36,659 nucleotides of DNA from Zygnema cylindricum (taxonomy: Eukaryota > Streptophyta > Zygnematophyceae > Zygnematales > Zygnemataceae): NCBI GenBank assembly GCA_037447655.1, contig JBBHKE010003394.1, positions 1 through 36,659 on the forward strand, given 5' to 3'. Every line of letters begins with the position of its first letter. Positions within the stretch are counted from its first letter, which is position 1. The position numbers and the translations under genes were made by a program. Shown one piece after another: positions 20,269-31,593 of the stretch. Under the pieces are notes generated by a model, which ran no database searches, was not told the origin of the DNA, and saw nothing but the letters and a program-made list of their open reading frames with translations.

Positions 20269-20922
20269 CCCCCTATCTTTAATACGTTAGGTTCAATCGA
20301 GATATTTTTGTGTCTCACGCATTGTGTTTGTATGAGTTTTGCATCATCGGCCTTATCATAGTGGTTGTATGTTGCTGACCGCATCTCCACAAGGGTTAAC
20401 TTTGGGACGGTGAACTTTTGAGAATTGTTACCCTCATGTGAAAGATATTTTTGTTTGTTTGTAATGGAGAGATTCAGAATGTTGAGGATTTATTTTTTGT
20501 GGAGAGATCCAGAGGGTGGAGTTTTGCCTTTCGGTGGAAGATTTGACATTTGGTGGAGAATTAACGTTTGATGGAGAAATTTGGAAGGTGGAGTTTCGAC
20601 ATTTTATGGACAGATATCCGAAAGGTGGAGTTGTGGAATTTGGTGAAAGATCCAAATTTGATGGATCTATGATTGTTGGAAGAGGGATTTGTAAGATAAT
20701 TATGGAGTTGTTGGTCGTTTTGGGAAATGTAAAATATTTGGAGTTTTTGAAAAAATTTGGGAAAGAGAAAAAAAATATGGGATAAAGGTTGTAGAGTTTA
20801 TTTTTATTTTGTTTTTCTTTAAATACTTGTTTGTAGAAAATTTGGGAATTAAGTAAGGTGTTTGAAAAATCTAGAAAATTTGAAAAGTTTAGTTTTTTGA
20901 AAATTGTTGTGGTAGTTAGAGG
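20269..20922 (+). other. element C interior, first copy, left part
   Basis: This is non-coding as far as I can see. At 20460-20660 short units related to GGTGGAGTTT and TTTGATGGAGAAATTTGG recur about every 24-27 bp. They open one frame on each strand, both compositional. The part up to about 20590 matches 25041-25392 after LTR C3. Confidence 0.6.
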
Positions 20923-21918
20923 TGTTGTCTATAGCCTATTTCAGCCATGGATTACCCTCGGAAGCACCATAAACTACCCCTCAAACAGTTGTGTTTCAGA
21001 AAGCATAGATTACTCCACAATAAGTAAAATACCCTCAAACTGCACCAATAGGTATTATACTATAGACAGTGTAAGCTCCCAAAGTAACAGCCAAATCCAC
21101 CAAGGAATCTAGAAGATATAAGCTCCACAAAAACAGCTGACAGCTTCGCAAACTAACCAGTTAGACCTCACACAGAATCTTACAGAGATAACGGATTAGA
21201 ATGAAACTCCACACACATATAGATTCTATATTATATAATAACTTCACAAAGTGTCACATGAAAGCACCAAAGAGGGTGATCACACCAAAAGGTCAAAGAT
21301 GCAAAAAATAGTTTGCCATTGCTTTGATACACTTCACTGTGATAATGAGAATAAACTAAGTCCTATAATTTATACACTCAGGCTCACTACTGATTGTACG
21401 GAGGCATACCAGCCGTACACGAACTACCAGCTACCTCTTTTAATTAGTATACCAGAATACTTAGATGTATTGTCAGAATGAGTAAATCTACACTAATAAC
21501 TAATACACATAAAGACAAACCATTGTTGTTTCAAATATTTACAAGTACACGCAATCTAACAAAATCGTATGCTGAGTCACTCAATGAAACGGTGTCATGT
21601 CATCCAAATCAACCGTACCGTAATCGCGTCCTTTGAAATAAATCCGGCGTGTCACATATACGGTACACGTCATTTGCGATAAATGTCGTCTATCGCATTA
21701 CATTCCGTACGGCCAGCGTATTCTTTTAAAACATTTCGAATACTAATCGTCGGATCGCTTCGAGATCCGCCGTCCATTTCCTAGCGCATTCCACGCCACT
21801 CAATTAGTCCTTTAATTTTACTGATACTTTTAATTCCCCCAAATTACGTACGCTTCATACCGTATTATCAAGGCTACATTAAAATGGGGGTGTACGAAAT
21901 TAAGTCTTTAAAACAACA
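20923..21918. repeat. solo LTR D2 in element C interior
   Basis: 996 bp, starts TGTTGTCTATAGCCTATTTC and ends GTCTTTAAAACAACA. It is flanked by AGAGG at 20918-20922 and 21919-21923, a perfect TSD. Its right half (about 21530-21850) is homologous to part of the C4 LTR in the same orientation (TTCCGTACGGCC.GCGTA, GATCCGCCGTCCATTTCC), so families C and D are related. If D2 has C4's polarity, it reads on the minus strand. Confidence 0.93.
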
Positions 21919-22590
<672 letters not shown>

Positions 22591-22598
22591 CGAGGGAG
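22591..22598 (+). other. element C polypurine tract
   Basis: CGAGGGAG lies directly before the TGTTG of LTR C3, marking C3 as a 3' LTR of the interior to its left. Confidence 0.8.
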
Positions 22599-25027
22599 TG
22601 TTGTTTTTGAAGATTTAGTTTCGTGCGTACGCAAGGTTTCGTGCGTACTTGATGCGGTTTTTAATGCATTTGTTTGGTAACATATCATTTCGTCAAGTGG
22701 ATTGAACTGGCACGTGGCGCGACATCAAGGATGACGAATAAGAGTGACGGACGATGGATATAGGTCGCCGTTATCTTTCAAGTAGTGGTGACGCAAAATC
22801 GCGTCAATCACAAAATGTTTATTTTGGACGTCCCAGATTGTTTTACGAAATTGGAGGAGTTTCATTGATTAACTCAGCATGACTCATCATACGATTTTGT
22901 GAGATTGTGTGTATTTGAAAATGTTTGGAACAACATTGCTTTGTCTGATTTGTATAAATAAATTAGTGTTGATTATGACGTTTATATTTACGTGGTGAAT
23001 TAGGGTTTCGACAATTTAATTTGTGTGTGTTAAATATCGTACTTGTTGACAAGTGTACGCTTATGATTGCTTGACTCTCAGGTGGACGCTTACGATTAGT
23101 TTACTCTTACTAGAACGTTATTATGCGTAAATAGGATTTAGTGACAGTTACGTAATTACATTGGTTATTTTGACACTTAGTGATTCGTTGACAGCTCACA
23201 AGTGTATATATAGGAATGAGTTTTGTTAGGAATTAATAATCAATGCTTAGCGTGAAAAGTAGGGACCAAAGATGTAGTAATTTAGGGTTGTCGATTAGGT
23301 CATGCATTTAAATGACACATTTATTATTTTGATACTTTTGTTTATGTGTGATGCATTCTCTTGTTATTATTTACATATGTTATTTATATACTAGTTTCTT
23401 ATCAATTATGTATGCATTTTGTTGTTCTTTGGTCTAAAATAGACCGCAGAAGCCACCCAAACTATCATGCAAGAAGCTAAGCGAAGCTAGGCCAATGAAC
23501 AATCATTTGAAATGCATCCTCCATTTAACATACAACAACATTTAGGGTTTCATGGAATAATCAACATAAATAAACCCTATGACATCATCTAAGGTTTGAT
23601 GGAATAATCGACATAAACAAACCCTAGGACAAATGCATTAACAATGCAAAACATATATAAAATAACATAAATAAATAATAAAAACAAATGCATCACACAT
23701 AAACAAGAGTATCATCAAGGTATAATCATTATATCATTCAAAGTGCATGACCTAATCGACAACCCTAAAAGTCTACATCTTCGGTCCCCACTTTACTAAC
23801 CAGCATTGATGATTCATTCCTAACAAAGCTCATTCCTATATATACACTTGTGAGCTGTCAAATAATCACTAAGTGTCATAAATTACGTTACTGTCACTAA
23901 ATTCTATTTACGCATAATAACCTTTTAGTAAGAGTAAACTAATCGTAAGCGTACACCTGAAAGACAAGCAATCGTAAGCGTACACTTGTCTGCAAATACG
24001 ACACATAAAGACACACAATTAAACTGTCGATATCCTCATTGATCACCTAAAATATAACTATTTTAATCAACACTAAATCATTAATTCAAATAAGACAAAA
24101 CATTGATGCTTCAAATATTTACACCGACGCATCCAAAAATCTGCGTCATAAGTGACAACTTGCTTAGTCACTTGTCGATAAGTCCACGCAGCAAGCCGAT
24201 GTCACATACTTACGGCCCACTTGATCATACATTCTCAAAATAGTGTGATCCATCAAAAATCGGCGGACGCCGTCCGCCTTCGAAGTACAACACAATCCAC
24301 TCGTTGAAATAATACGGTACCATCAAAATCTTGTCCGTACCGAAAACCGCGTACTTCGTCATAAATGCCGCACATCAAAATTGAAGTATACTTATCCAAA
24401 AAGATTATTTTGTACCATCGCGTACTTTCCATAATTGTCGCCCGTCACATTAGATTCCGTACGGCCGGCGTACAATTTAAATATTTCAAACATTTCATAT
24501 CGGATCGCGAAGCGATCCGCCGTCCATTTCCATTTTGTATTCCGTATTATTCGTACGCTTCTTCGCGTCACTCAATTTGTAATTTACGTCACTTTAAATT
24601 CATTCGTACAATTATCCCCCAAACTACAAATCCATTCGAACCACCATATTACATTTGGTTACTAAGTATGCGAACATGCGAGCGCACGCATGTACGAAAA
24701 TGAATCTTCCAAAAACAACACATTGTCCTAGGGTTTTTTGTTATTTTCATGTAACCCTAGTTTTTGTTTAATGCTTCTATGAATGCATTTTGTTTCGCCT
24801 TTGTACGGATTGTTAATGCATCTATGTATGCATTTTGTTGCATCTGTGTACGCATAGTCATAGCGTCAGTTGTGATTTTCACGGATCCCTAATTGTTGTT
24901 TGTTGCGTTTGTGAACGCATTGGGAGGGTGCATATTTCAATATGATTATTCATTGGCCTAGTTTTCCTTAGCTTTTTGCATGATAGTTTGGGTGGCTTCT
25001 GCGGTCTCTTTAGACCAAAGAACAACA
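22599..25027 (+). repeat. element C, middle LTR (C3), split by C4
   Basis: The LTR runs 22599-23419 and resumes at 24721-25027, about 1.12 kb without the insertion. It starts TGTTGTTTTTGAAGATTTAG and ends TTAGACCAAAGAACAACA. It has a polypurine tract on its left and a primer-binding site on its right, so it serves as 3' LTR of one unit and 5' LTR of the next. Confidence 0.9.
23420..24720 (-). repeat. solo LTR C4 inserted in reverse inside C3
   Basis: 1301 bp in the opposite orientation. On the plus strand it begins TGTTGTTCTTTGGTCTAAAA and ends ATCTTCCAAAAACAACA. It is flanked by CATTT (23415-23419) and CATTG (24721-24725), a TSD with one change. The target is intact in C2 (ACATTTGTCCTAGGG at about 19992). 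It belongs to the long subfamily with C1. The 112- and 76-codon plus-strand frames inside it are antisense LTR sequence. Confidence 0.9.
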
Positions 25028-25040
25028 GGTTATAGGCCCA
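25028..25040 (+). other. second primer-binding site of composite C
   Basis: GGTTATAGGCCCA follows LTR C3 and matches the half initiator tRNA-Met site with one change, which also removes the ATG. Confidence 0.75.
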
Positions 25041-25392
25041 GCCCCCATCTATCATACGTTAGATTGAGTCAAGATATGTTTGTGTCTCACGCATTGTAGC
25101 AGGTTAATTTTGTTCTTTTATGAGTTTTGCATCATCTGCCTTATCATAGTGTTGGTATGTTGCTGACCGAATCTCCACAAGGGTTAACTTTGGGATGGTG
25201 AACTTTTGAGAAATATTACCTTTATGTGAAAGAATTTTTTGTTTGTTTATGGTGGAGAGATTCGAAATATGGAGGATTTGTATTTTTTGGAGAGATCGAA
25301 AGGGTGGAGTTTTTCCTTTTGGTGGAAGTTTTGACATTTGGTGGAGATTTGACGTTTGATGGAGAAATTTGGAAAGTGGAGTTTCGACATTT
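25041..25392 (+). other. element C interior, second copy (truncated)
   Basis: It matches 20269-20590, including TATGTTGCTGACCG.ATCTCCACAAGGGTTAACTT (two pieces) and the GGTGGAG units. Homology stops at GTTTCGACATTT (25392), where E2 begins. Confidence 0.85.
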
Positions 25393-26087
25393 AAGGGCTG
25401 GCCAAAGATGGCCTATAAATACAAAAGGCCACTTGGAGAGAGGTGCCTCATTCACGCTAAGTCCCTTAAGACCTACTCACACCTACCTACTACTGTACCC
25501 TAGACCAATCAAAATAGTGTATAGTACAAGAAGATACAATGGTCGATTGTACTTCTTTTACGGCCATTGTACAACATGGCCTTCTGGTTGACACTTGTCA
25601 GCTTGGGAGCCATCGTTCCTCCTCCCATCTTTTTCGAGTTCAACGATGTGGCGCCACATGGCATAGGGCGCCGCTATGTCCGAAAGCCGCCAAAGATTTA
25701 TTCGGGTTTGGCGGGGGTGACGTCCTCCGTCCGATCATGTATTTTACACGTTTAGATTCGCGTCCGCGAGCGCCGTTTGACTATAGATGCCGTTTCGTCA
25801 ATTTTGGTATGTTTAAGTGAAAGTGATGTTTGCGTAACACTTTAATTAATCACCGAACCACATATGTGTATCGTTTCGTTAATGCCTTAATGGTTAAGGC
25901 GTATGTTTACAAATGATTTCGTAGACCTAGGTTCAAATCGTGATAGGGCAACATTTTGGTAATCTCTCAATCTGTGTGCCTGTGTGCCTGTTTCTTTCTA
26001 ACTATGGCGGCAGCCATGGTGACTCTCTCTCTCTCTTCACTCTAGATTCTAAATTAAGAAGTGAATATTAATTACTTCTTTCCAATA
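25393..26087 (-). repeat. LTR E2, truncated, minus strand
   Basis: Related to E1 (8265-9134) in reverse orientation. On the minus strand it begins TATTGGAAAGAAG directly after a polypurine tract and passes CACCATGGCTGCCGCC, a TACGGCC block and a TATTTATAGG box, then stops without a CA end where element C interior homology resumes. Compared with E1 it lacks roughly the last 100 bp. No TSD is visible. The plus-strand frames at 25539-25820 are antisense to this LTR. Confidence 0.7.
25884..25946 (+). other. tRNA-like segment inside LTR E2
   Basis: TGGTTAAGGCG (25891-25901) resembles a pol III A box and AGGTTCAAATC (25929-25939) a B box, with tRNA-like spacing of about 40 bp, as in serine or leucine tRNAs. 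It does not fold as an intact tRNA by inspection (acceptor arm not found). It runs antisense to the E LTR. The counterpart in E1 is weaker. Confidence 0.45.
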
Positions 26088-26096
26088 CTCCCCTTA
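26088..26096 (-). other. element E polypurine tract
   Basis: TAAGGGGAG on the minus strand abuts the LTR start TATTGG. It marks E2 as a 3' LTR and the sequence at higher coordinates as the E interior. Confidence 0.75.
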
Positions 26097-26199
26097 AATC
26101 TTAGTCAACTTTTAATTTAAGTCCACACATTTTAACACTCCCCTTATTTTCTAGTCTACTTTTCTTTCAACTCACACTTAATAACAAAACACAATTATA

Positions 26200-26960
26200 C
26201 ATATTTTTTTTTCTTTTTTTTTCTTTTTTCTTTTCCCCTCATAAAACTTTAAGTAAATACCCCTATATTTGAAACATTGTATTAGATGAACCGAAATAAT
26301 AATTGCATCACACATTTTATTTTGCATGCCATTTTTCATAAATTCGGGCATTTGAAGCAAGGATTTTATCCACCTCAGTCCTTTTTCATCCGAGCAAAAT
26401 CCAGATTCCCACTTGCATTTCAAACATCCAGCCCCATCCCCAACCTGCAACACATACTAAGATGCTAATCTATTTAAAGAAACACCTTCATAAATGGCAT
26501 CACTCCCATTAGTGATGTCAAATCCATTACCACCCAAATGTATCTTTAAATCACGAGTCCCCACTAAGTTCCTCATAAAATCTAAATCTTTCGTACTCAT
26601 ATATTTGTACATGATAATTACCCCATTTTCTGAACTTCCCTCACTCTCTCCCATGGAATTCTTTCCACTATCATTTTCTATTTTGATTCCCAAAAAACAT
26701 TTCTCCTCCCCTAAACCTTTCATTAAATATTCCTCTTCTTCCGTATCCTTTGAAGCTCTTTCTAGATTTACTTCTCCCCTTTCCTCGGAATCCATTGAAG
26801 TCTCTTTTATCGACCTGTTTTCTGTCTCCGAGATATCTATTAGGATATCCTCAATATTCTGATTTTTCCATTCTTCCAATTTTAATTCTAAATCTCACTT
26901 TCTCATTTCTAAGTCATTTACTCTATACTCCTTGACATCCTCATCGTGTTTAACTCCCTC
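26200..26960 (-). pseudogene. element E second open frame, unknown
   Basis: A 140-codon frame (26879-26457) is rich in Glu, Ser and Lys and contains MYKYMSTKDLDFMRNLVGTR and GGNGFDITNGSDAIYEG. A second frame of 91 codons (26453-26178) follows with a change of frame and ends in a lysine run. It lies between the E zinc knuckle and the polypurine tract, where copia elements carry pol, but I see none of the protease, integrase or RT motifs. It may be a gag C-terminal extension or an element-specific protein; I do not recognise it. Confidence 0.45.
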
Positions 26961-27099
26961 AAGTACCTTTTTTCTTTTTACCTCCCTTATACCTCCAAAA
27001 GCACACTGTTGCTTTCGTGGAATTTTTGTGTGCTCTTCTCTCTCCCCATACTACCGATGTGGAGAAAATATGGAATATCTTCATCCTATTTCTCCTCTT

Positions 27100-27661
27100 C
27101 CTCTTCTTCCTCCTCATTCACATTCCAACTACTAATATCTTCCAAACAAGGACATTCTGCCATATAGTGACCGGTTCCCTACAAAAGAAGCAAACCCCTC
27201 TTTCCAAAGCTCCTGTTTCTTTTCCTCTTCCTCTCTTTCCACATAAATTCTGATAGAACTTATCTTTATCTTTCTTCCTTTCATCACGCTTCCGCCCGTC
27301 ACCATCATTCCTCTCATCACGCTTCCGCCATTCACCATCATTCCTCTCATCACGCTCCCGCCAGTCACCACGAGGTGTCAGTGCATTCACCCTGTCTCTT
27401 CCCCAACGAAGCTCTAAAGTTCTTTCCCTCACAAGAATCATCCCCGTGGTAATGCTCCAAGTCCATGAGGAGTAGTCCATTTCCTGTATACAGTTAATGA
27501 TGTTTTCCTACTCATCTGGGAGTTTCATGATTAGTGTGTTAATCTTTCTCACCTCAGTTTCTACATATCTTGCACTAGCAAACTCAACATATAACGCAAC
27601 AATATCATTGGTTATTTTGACATTGGTATTTACAGCATATTTTCATTGGTTATTTTGACAC
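27100..27661 (-). pseudogene. element E gag with zinc knuckle
   Basis: Read downward from 27661: VEFASARYVETEVRKINTLI, then MKLPDE, a stop, NIINCIQEMDYSSWTWSITT and LVRERTLELRWGR, resembling the copia gag block around 'LP..Y' and the helical stretch after it. A hydrophilic repeat follows (WRERDERNDG, WRKRDERNDG, GRKRDERKKD). The zinc knuckle CX2CX4HX4C lies at 27192-27152 but needs a one-base frame change after CFFCR. The upstream end of gag and the 5' LTR are lost at the junction with the tandem duplication and C5. Confidence 0.65.
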
Positions 27662-27905
27662 AGTTCTTTCCCTCACAAGAATCATCCCCGTGGTAATGCT
27701 CCAAGTCCATGAGGAGTAGTCCATTTCCTGTATACAGTTAATGATGTTTTCCTACTCATCTGGGAGTTTCATGATTAGTGTGTTAATCTTTCTCACCTCA
27801 GATTCTACATATCTTGCACTAGCAAACTCAACATATAACGCAACAATATCATTGGTTATTTTGACATTGGTATTTACAGCATATTTACATTGGTTATTTT
27901 GACAC
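27418..27905. repeat. 244-bp near-perfect tandem duplication
   Basis: 27418-27661 and 27662-27905 differ at only two positions that I can find (CAGTTTCT against CAGATTCT, and TATTTTCATT against TATTTACATT). Each unit ends in ATTGGTTATTTTGACAC, a phrase that also belongs to the C LTR, and contains a second copy of ATTGGTTATTTTGACA 38 bp earlier. It is the youngest-looking rearrangement in the window. Confidence 0.95.
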
Positions 27906-28510
27906 TTAGTGATTCGTTGACAGCTCAGAAGTGTATATATAGGAATGAGGTTTGTTAGGAATTAATCATCAATGCTTAGGGTGAAAAGTAGGGACCAAAG
28001 ATGTAGTAATTTAGGGTTGCCGATTAGGTCATGCATTTAAATAATACATTTATTATTTGATTATACTTTTGTTTATGTGTGATGCATTCTCTTATTATTA
28101 CTTACATATGTTATTTATATACTAGTTTGTTATGCATTATGTAGGCATTTCTCCTAGGTTTTTTTGTGATTTTCATGTAACCGTAGTTGTTGTTGAATGC
28201 ATCTGTGAATGCATTTTGTTCCGTCTTTGTACGGATTGTTAATGCATCTGTGTATGCATTTTGTTGCGTCTGTGTACGCATAGTCTTAGCGTGAGTTGTG
28301 ATTTTCACGATTCCCTAATTGTTGTTTTTGTACGCATAGTCTTAGGGTGAGTTGTGATTTTCACGGATCCCTAATTGTTGTTTGTTGCGTCTGTGTATGC
28401 ATTGTGAGGGTGCACGTTTCAATATGATTGTTCATTAGTCTTACTTTGCTTAGCTTTTTGCATGATAGTTTGGGTGGCTTCTGCGATCTATTTTAGGCTA
28501 AAGAACAGCA
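27886..28510 (+). repeat. element C, third LTR (C5), 5'-truncated
   Basis: It starts within the C LTR at TTACATTGGTTATTTTGACA and continues to the LTR end (TAAAGAACAGCA). It lacks about the first half of the LTR. It includes the TATA region and the GTCTGTGTACGCAT units, with a local duplication near 28270-28370. GCGTG follows at 28511. A minus-strand frame at 28308-28111 is a shadow. Confidence 0.92.
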
Positions 28511-29526
28511 GCGTGCACTTTTCAAATGTGATGCAACACTAAGACCATTAAAGAACTTTCCTGTGACTAGCTCTAACAAATAATCCATGCAACCATGCCA
28601 ATCATAAAACATGGATTTTTCTACTTTCTTCATAGCACTGTTGTATCAATTACACAAACTACCACCGATTCTTCGAAAATGTCAAATCCTCTTAACATTT
28701 CCTTACACTTCTCACCAATCGCTTCTGCGGTATGGCTAATACGAAAAGGAGAGCACCCTAAACAAATATTTTGAAGATCCCAATCAGAGTTGATGAAGTG
28801 AGCCGTCATGGAACAAAAGGATTCATTAGAAAACGATGTCTTTGTGTCCATAGTAATGCTTAGAGTTTCACCTACCAAAAGCTTCCCTAAACTTAGGCTA
28901 ACCTTCGTTTCAATATCTTTCATTGTGGAAATTAGTCCACGCCGATCTGGAATCACGACCTTTGGCCCCAAACCATTCACCATTTCTCCAAATTCTGGGC
29001 TCTCCACGATACTTAGTGGGTGGTAGTCGAACACCATCCACAGTATGAGCTTGTCTTGTCTTTGAATGATGTTGTTGCTCTTCTTTGTACGAAATCCTCC
29101 AAATCTCCTTGATACTTAGTGGTCGATAGTCCAACACAATCCACCGTATGAGCTTGCCTTGTCTTTGAATGATGTTGTTGCTCCTCTCTGTACGAAATCC
29201 TCCAAAGCTCCTGGCTTTTCTTCTATTTCTTTCAATTTATCACCTGTAAATAACTTTCTGTGATGAACCCTTAAGTGAGAGAGTAAGTTTGTAGGACTCA
29301 TCTACTTCCTCCTCGCAAAAGTCATATCATAATGATTGCAAAAAGCCTTGTCTGAATGCTTCCCACTATGTAGAACTTTAAAGTGATGCCAAACTTTAGA
29401 ATTTACCCCTTCGGGAACGACCTTTCTCGCATCCCTAAACTGATTTGCAATTTCTAATGAGTTTTCCTTGTGAACAGTTTCCATATGTGGAAGTAGTTGG
29501 GTGTCATCATCCTCTAAATCTCCCAT
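28511..29526 (-). pseudogene. hAT transposase, N-terminal part with BED finger
   Basis: A frame opens at the ATG at 29526 (MGDLEDDDTQLL). A BED-type zinc finger follows: VNSKVWHHFKVL, KAFCNHY and, after a single in-frame stop at 29302, NLLSHLRVHH. The second metal-binding Cys reads Tyr (CNHY), so the finger is damaged. Later come FDYHPLSIVE, KVVIPDRRGLISTM, LLVGETLSITMDTKTS (the 'L..D.WTS' region, Trp replaced by Lys), HFINSDWDLQNICLG and YLLELVTGKFFNGL. A 103-bp tandem duplication (starts 29008 and 29111) shifts the frame. The protein continues at 19159. Confidence 0.93.
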
Positions 29527-29984
29527 GCTGCCTCATATCCCTTGGGAATCCATTGAGAAAGCTAAAATTTCTTGGCTGAAATGAATAGAGAGAGAGAGAG
29601 GTAAAATATATTTGTCAGTTCATCTTTAGACAAAATTATTGTGTACTTTTAGTACGTCAAGTTATATTTGTACTAAGTAATGAATTCTATGCATTACATA
29701 ATTAGAAATTTTTTTGCGGTTGCATTTTGTTGCGTTTACCGTGAAGTTACGAAGTAAAATTCACGTCGTACGTGGCGTCTCACGGTGCAAATAATTTTTT
29801 ACTTTTCGGAAAAATAACATATTGTATAAAAAAAAAAAAAAAAAAAAGTACTACATATCGCGATAATTATCACCATCTTTTATGTTGGTCTCGGTACGAT
29901 ATATCGAGGACCTTGACCGATCGATATTCGATATTTCCAATATCTAAATTATCGCGATATGAAATTAGCTGATACCCAACACTA
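29527..29984 (-). other. hAT 5' non-coding region and terminus
   Basis: It reads to the terminus TAGTGTTGGGTATCAG on the minus strand (end 29984). Next to the terminus are palindromic TATCGCGATA, CGATATATCG and CGATCGATAT words, and there is an A run at 29829-29847. The terminus resembles both ends of 30654-31546 (TAGTGTTGTG.ATCGGTAA). Apart from these, no gene is visible. Confidence 0.75.
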
Positions 29985-30645
29985 ATGTTTACTAGGAGTC
30001 TGCTCCATGTCAGGCGAGCAAATAACTTTCCTCAATTATGATTCGCGCCACATAAGTTAAAGTCCAGATACTAAAAATATAAAAATATTCTTCAAACGTA
30101 AAATCTGAACGTAATATCAATGCCAACGAAGGTAGTTAATGATTCGTACGAAAAAATTGCGCCCAGATTTTAAATTTGAAAATAGAAATCAAAATTTCGA
30201 AACGGCGTGGCAAAAAGACGCCGCAAACTTTCAAAGTCAGTGGATGTTAGACGGAGCGTGCGAAAATACGTTTTTCAGTTGACCTCCATACAGCGTGGCA
30301 AATGGAAAATGGCTTATACGACGTGTAGGCTTGTGATCGCTTGTTCAAAGTGGGTAATTTTTTGTTTTTTCACGTGTACCAATGGTAGACGACCACTGTG
30401 AAGCAACTCTCCTCGCTAGGAGAGTTTCTTCACACTGCATAATATACGCGATTGCTTCGCCCATCTTGAAAAAGTGAAATATCTTACGGTCAAGAATTAG
30501 GCCCATATTATTCGAGCATCCCGAAAGCTTTACAGTAACGATGTGTCGTCTGACAAAAACAATTAATTTTGTACGAATCTGTACAAAAACGTACGGCGTC
30601 CAGTAACGAACCCCACTTTTCGTCTACTATAATCTTACCCTTAGT
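29985..30645. other. unassigned, with one hairpin
   Basis: I find no coding or element signature. A perfect-looking hairpin lies at 30398-30433: arms GTGAAGCAACTCTCCT and AGGAGAGTTTCTTCAC (one mismatch) around a 4-base loop. No U-run or other context suggests a role. Confidence 0.5.
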
Positions 30646-30653
30646 GTATTTCA

Positions 30654-31546
30654 TAGTGTTGTGCATCGGTAAGGATTTGCCGATAAGCGATATGGGCCTT
30701 TTTTCGGGTAGCCGATAATTGATATATTGGTATGATATATCGTTATTGGTGTTATCGCCGATAAATAACCGATATTTATCGGTTATTATCGGCAATAACA
30801 CCGATATCGATAACTATTGGCGATATATGGACGGACCTTACAGATAAATGTACGGCTAGTTCACTCAACTATACGTGTTATTCTCCCGACGCGCCTTACT
30901 CACAACCCCTATCTACTGAGGTGCCTACCAATCGGATCGTTTTTACAAGCCGAAAGTACAATAGCCAGCATAAGATATATACGACTTTAGTACGGCTCTA
31001 GTTAAAACCATATACCTTTCACATCCGACACCATGGCTTTATTGCTTTCTTCCTTAGGATCCAGTGGAAACCTGCCACGTTTCAATAGGTCGACTTTTTT
31101 GGCATTAGCCTCCAAAAGAGCCATTCCGGGATGTCGGCGCTCACGCTGTCCGTCCGCTCGTATTTTCTCATTGAAAGGCGTCCGTTTGATTCCGGCGGCG
31201 CCCAAAATGTTCTTTAACGTCCGTTGTACTTTGTGTGCGCCGTCCTTTTCCAATTCTGTGATCATCAATTTGTCGATACAATGTCGTACGTTACTATAAA
31301 ATTTTTGTTTAGTTAATTGGCCAGAAAGTACTACAAAATGCAACGTATTTTTTCGTCAAAGTCCGTACATTTCCTGTAAAAAACCGTACATTTCTCGTAA
31401 ATTTGCCGTTTAGTTTACAGGACAGAAAGTACTCCAGACAAAAAGTTCCGAAAGTACAGATATATTGGGACCTCTGGCCTTTCGATAACCGATAACTATC
31501 GGTATCGGTAATATCGCGATAATTTTTTTACCGATACACAACACTA
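30654..31546. mobile_element. element H: non-autonomous hAT relative
   Basis: Its inverted termini are TAGTGTTGTGCATCGGTAA and TTACCGATACACAACACTA, about 893 bp apart. Both resemble the terminus of the large hAT (29984), including the TATCGCGATAAT block. It has no transposase. No 8-bp TSD is visible; only TA is shared with the M1 edge, so exact ends are uncertain by a base or two. The subterminal region has dense CGATA palindromes. Confidence 0.75.
31002..31343 (-). CDS. open frame in element H, possible captured gene fragment
   Basis: A 113-codon frame runs from ATG at 31343 to a stop at 31002. It contains HCIDKLMITELEKDGAHKVQ, LKNILGAAGIKRTPFNEKIR and RHPGMALLEANAKKVDLLKR. I do not recognise the protein. 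The base composition is more GC-rich and the residue mix more protein-like than the surrounding AT-rich DNA, and it fills the interior of a non-autonomous element, which is typical of gene-fragment capture. The opposite strand is also open for 88 codons in this region, so coding is not certain. No promoter or expression evidence. Confidence 0.4.
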   Translation of the reverse strand: MHFVVLSGQLTKQKFYSNVRHCIDKLMITELEKDGAHKVQRTLKNILGAAGIKRTPFNEKIRADGQRERRHPGMALLEANAKKVDLLKRGRFPLDPKEESNKAMVSDVKGIWF

Positions 31547-31593
31547 CACCGTCGATCGTTTTTAGCGTGTATGTTTTTTTTCGCCATTGAAAA

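Noticed and set aside
25891-25939. A functional tRNA gene.
   Set aside because: A- and B-box-like words are present, but no acceptor stem or complete cloverleaf is visible.
28808-29026. Plus-strand frame of 72 codons.
   Set aside because: It is a shadow of the hAT transposase on the minus strand.
30398-30433. Hairpin as a transcription terminator or microRNA precursor.
   Set aside because: The stem is 16 bp with a 4-base loop, no U-run and no transcript context.
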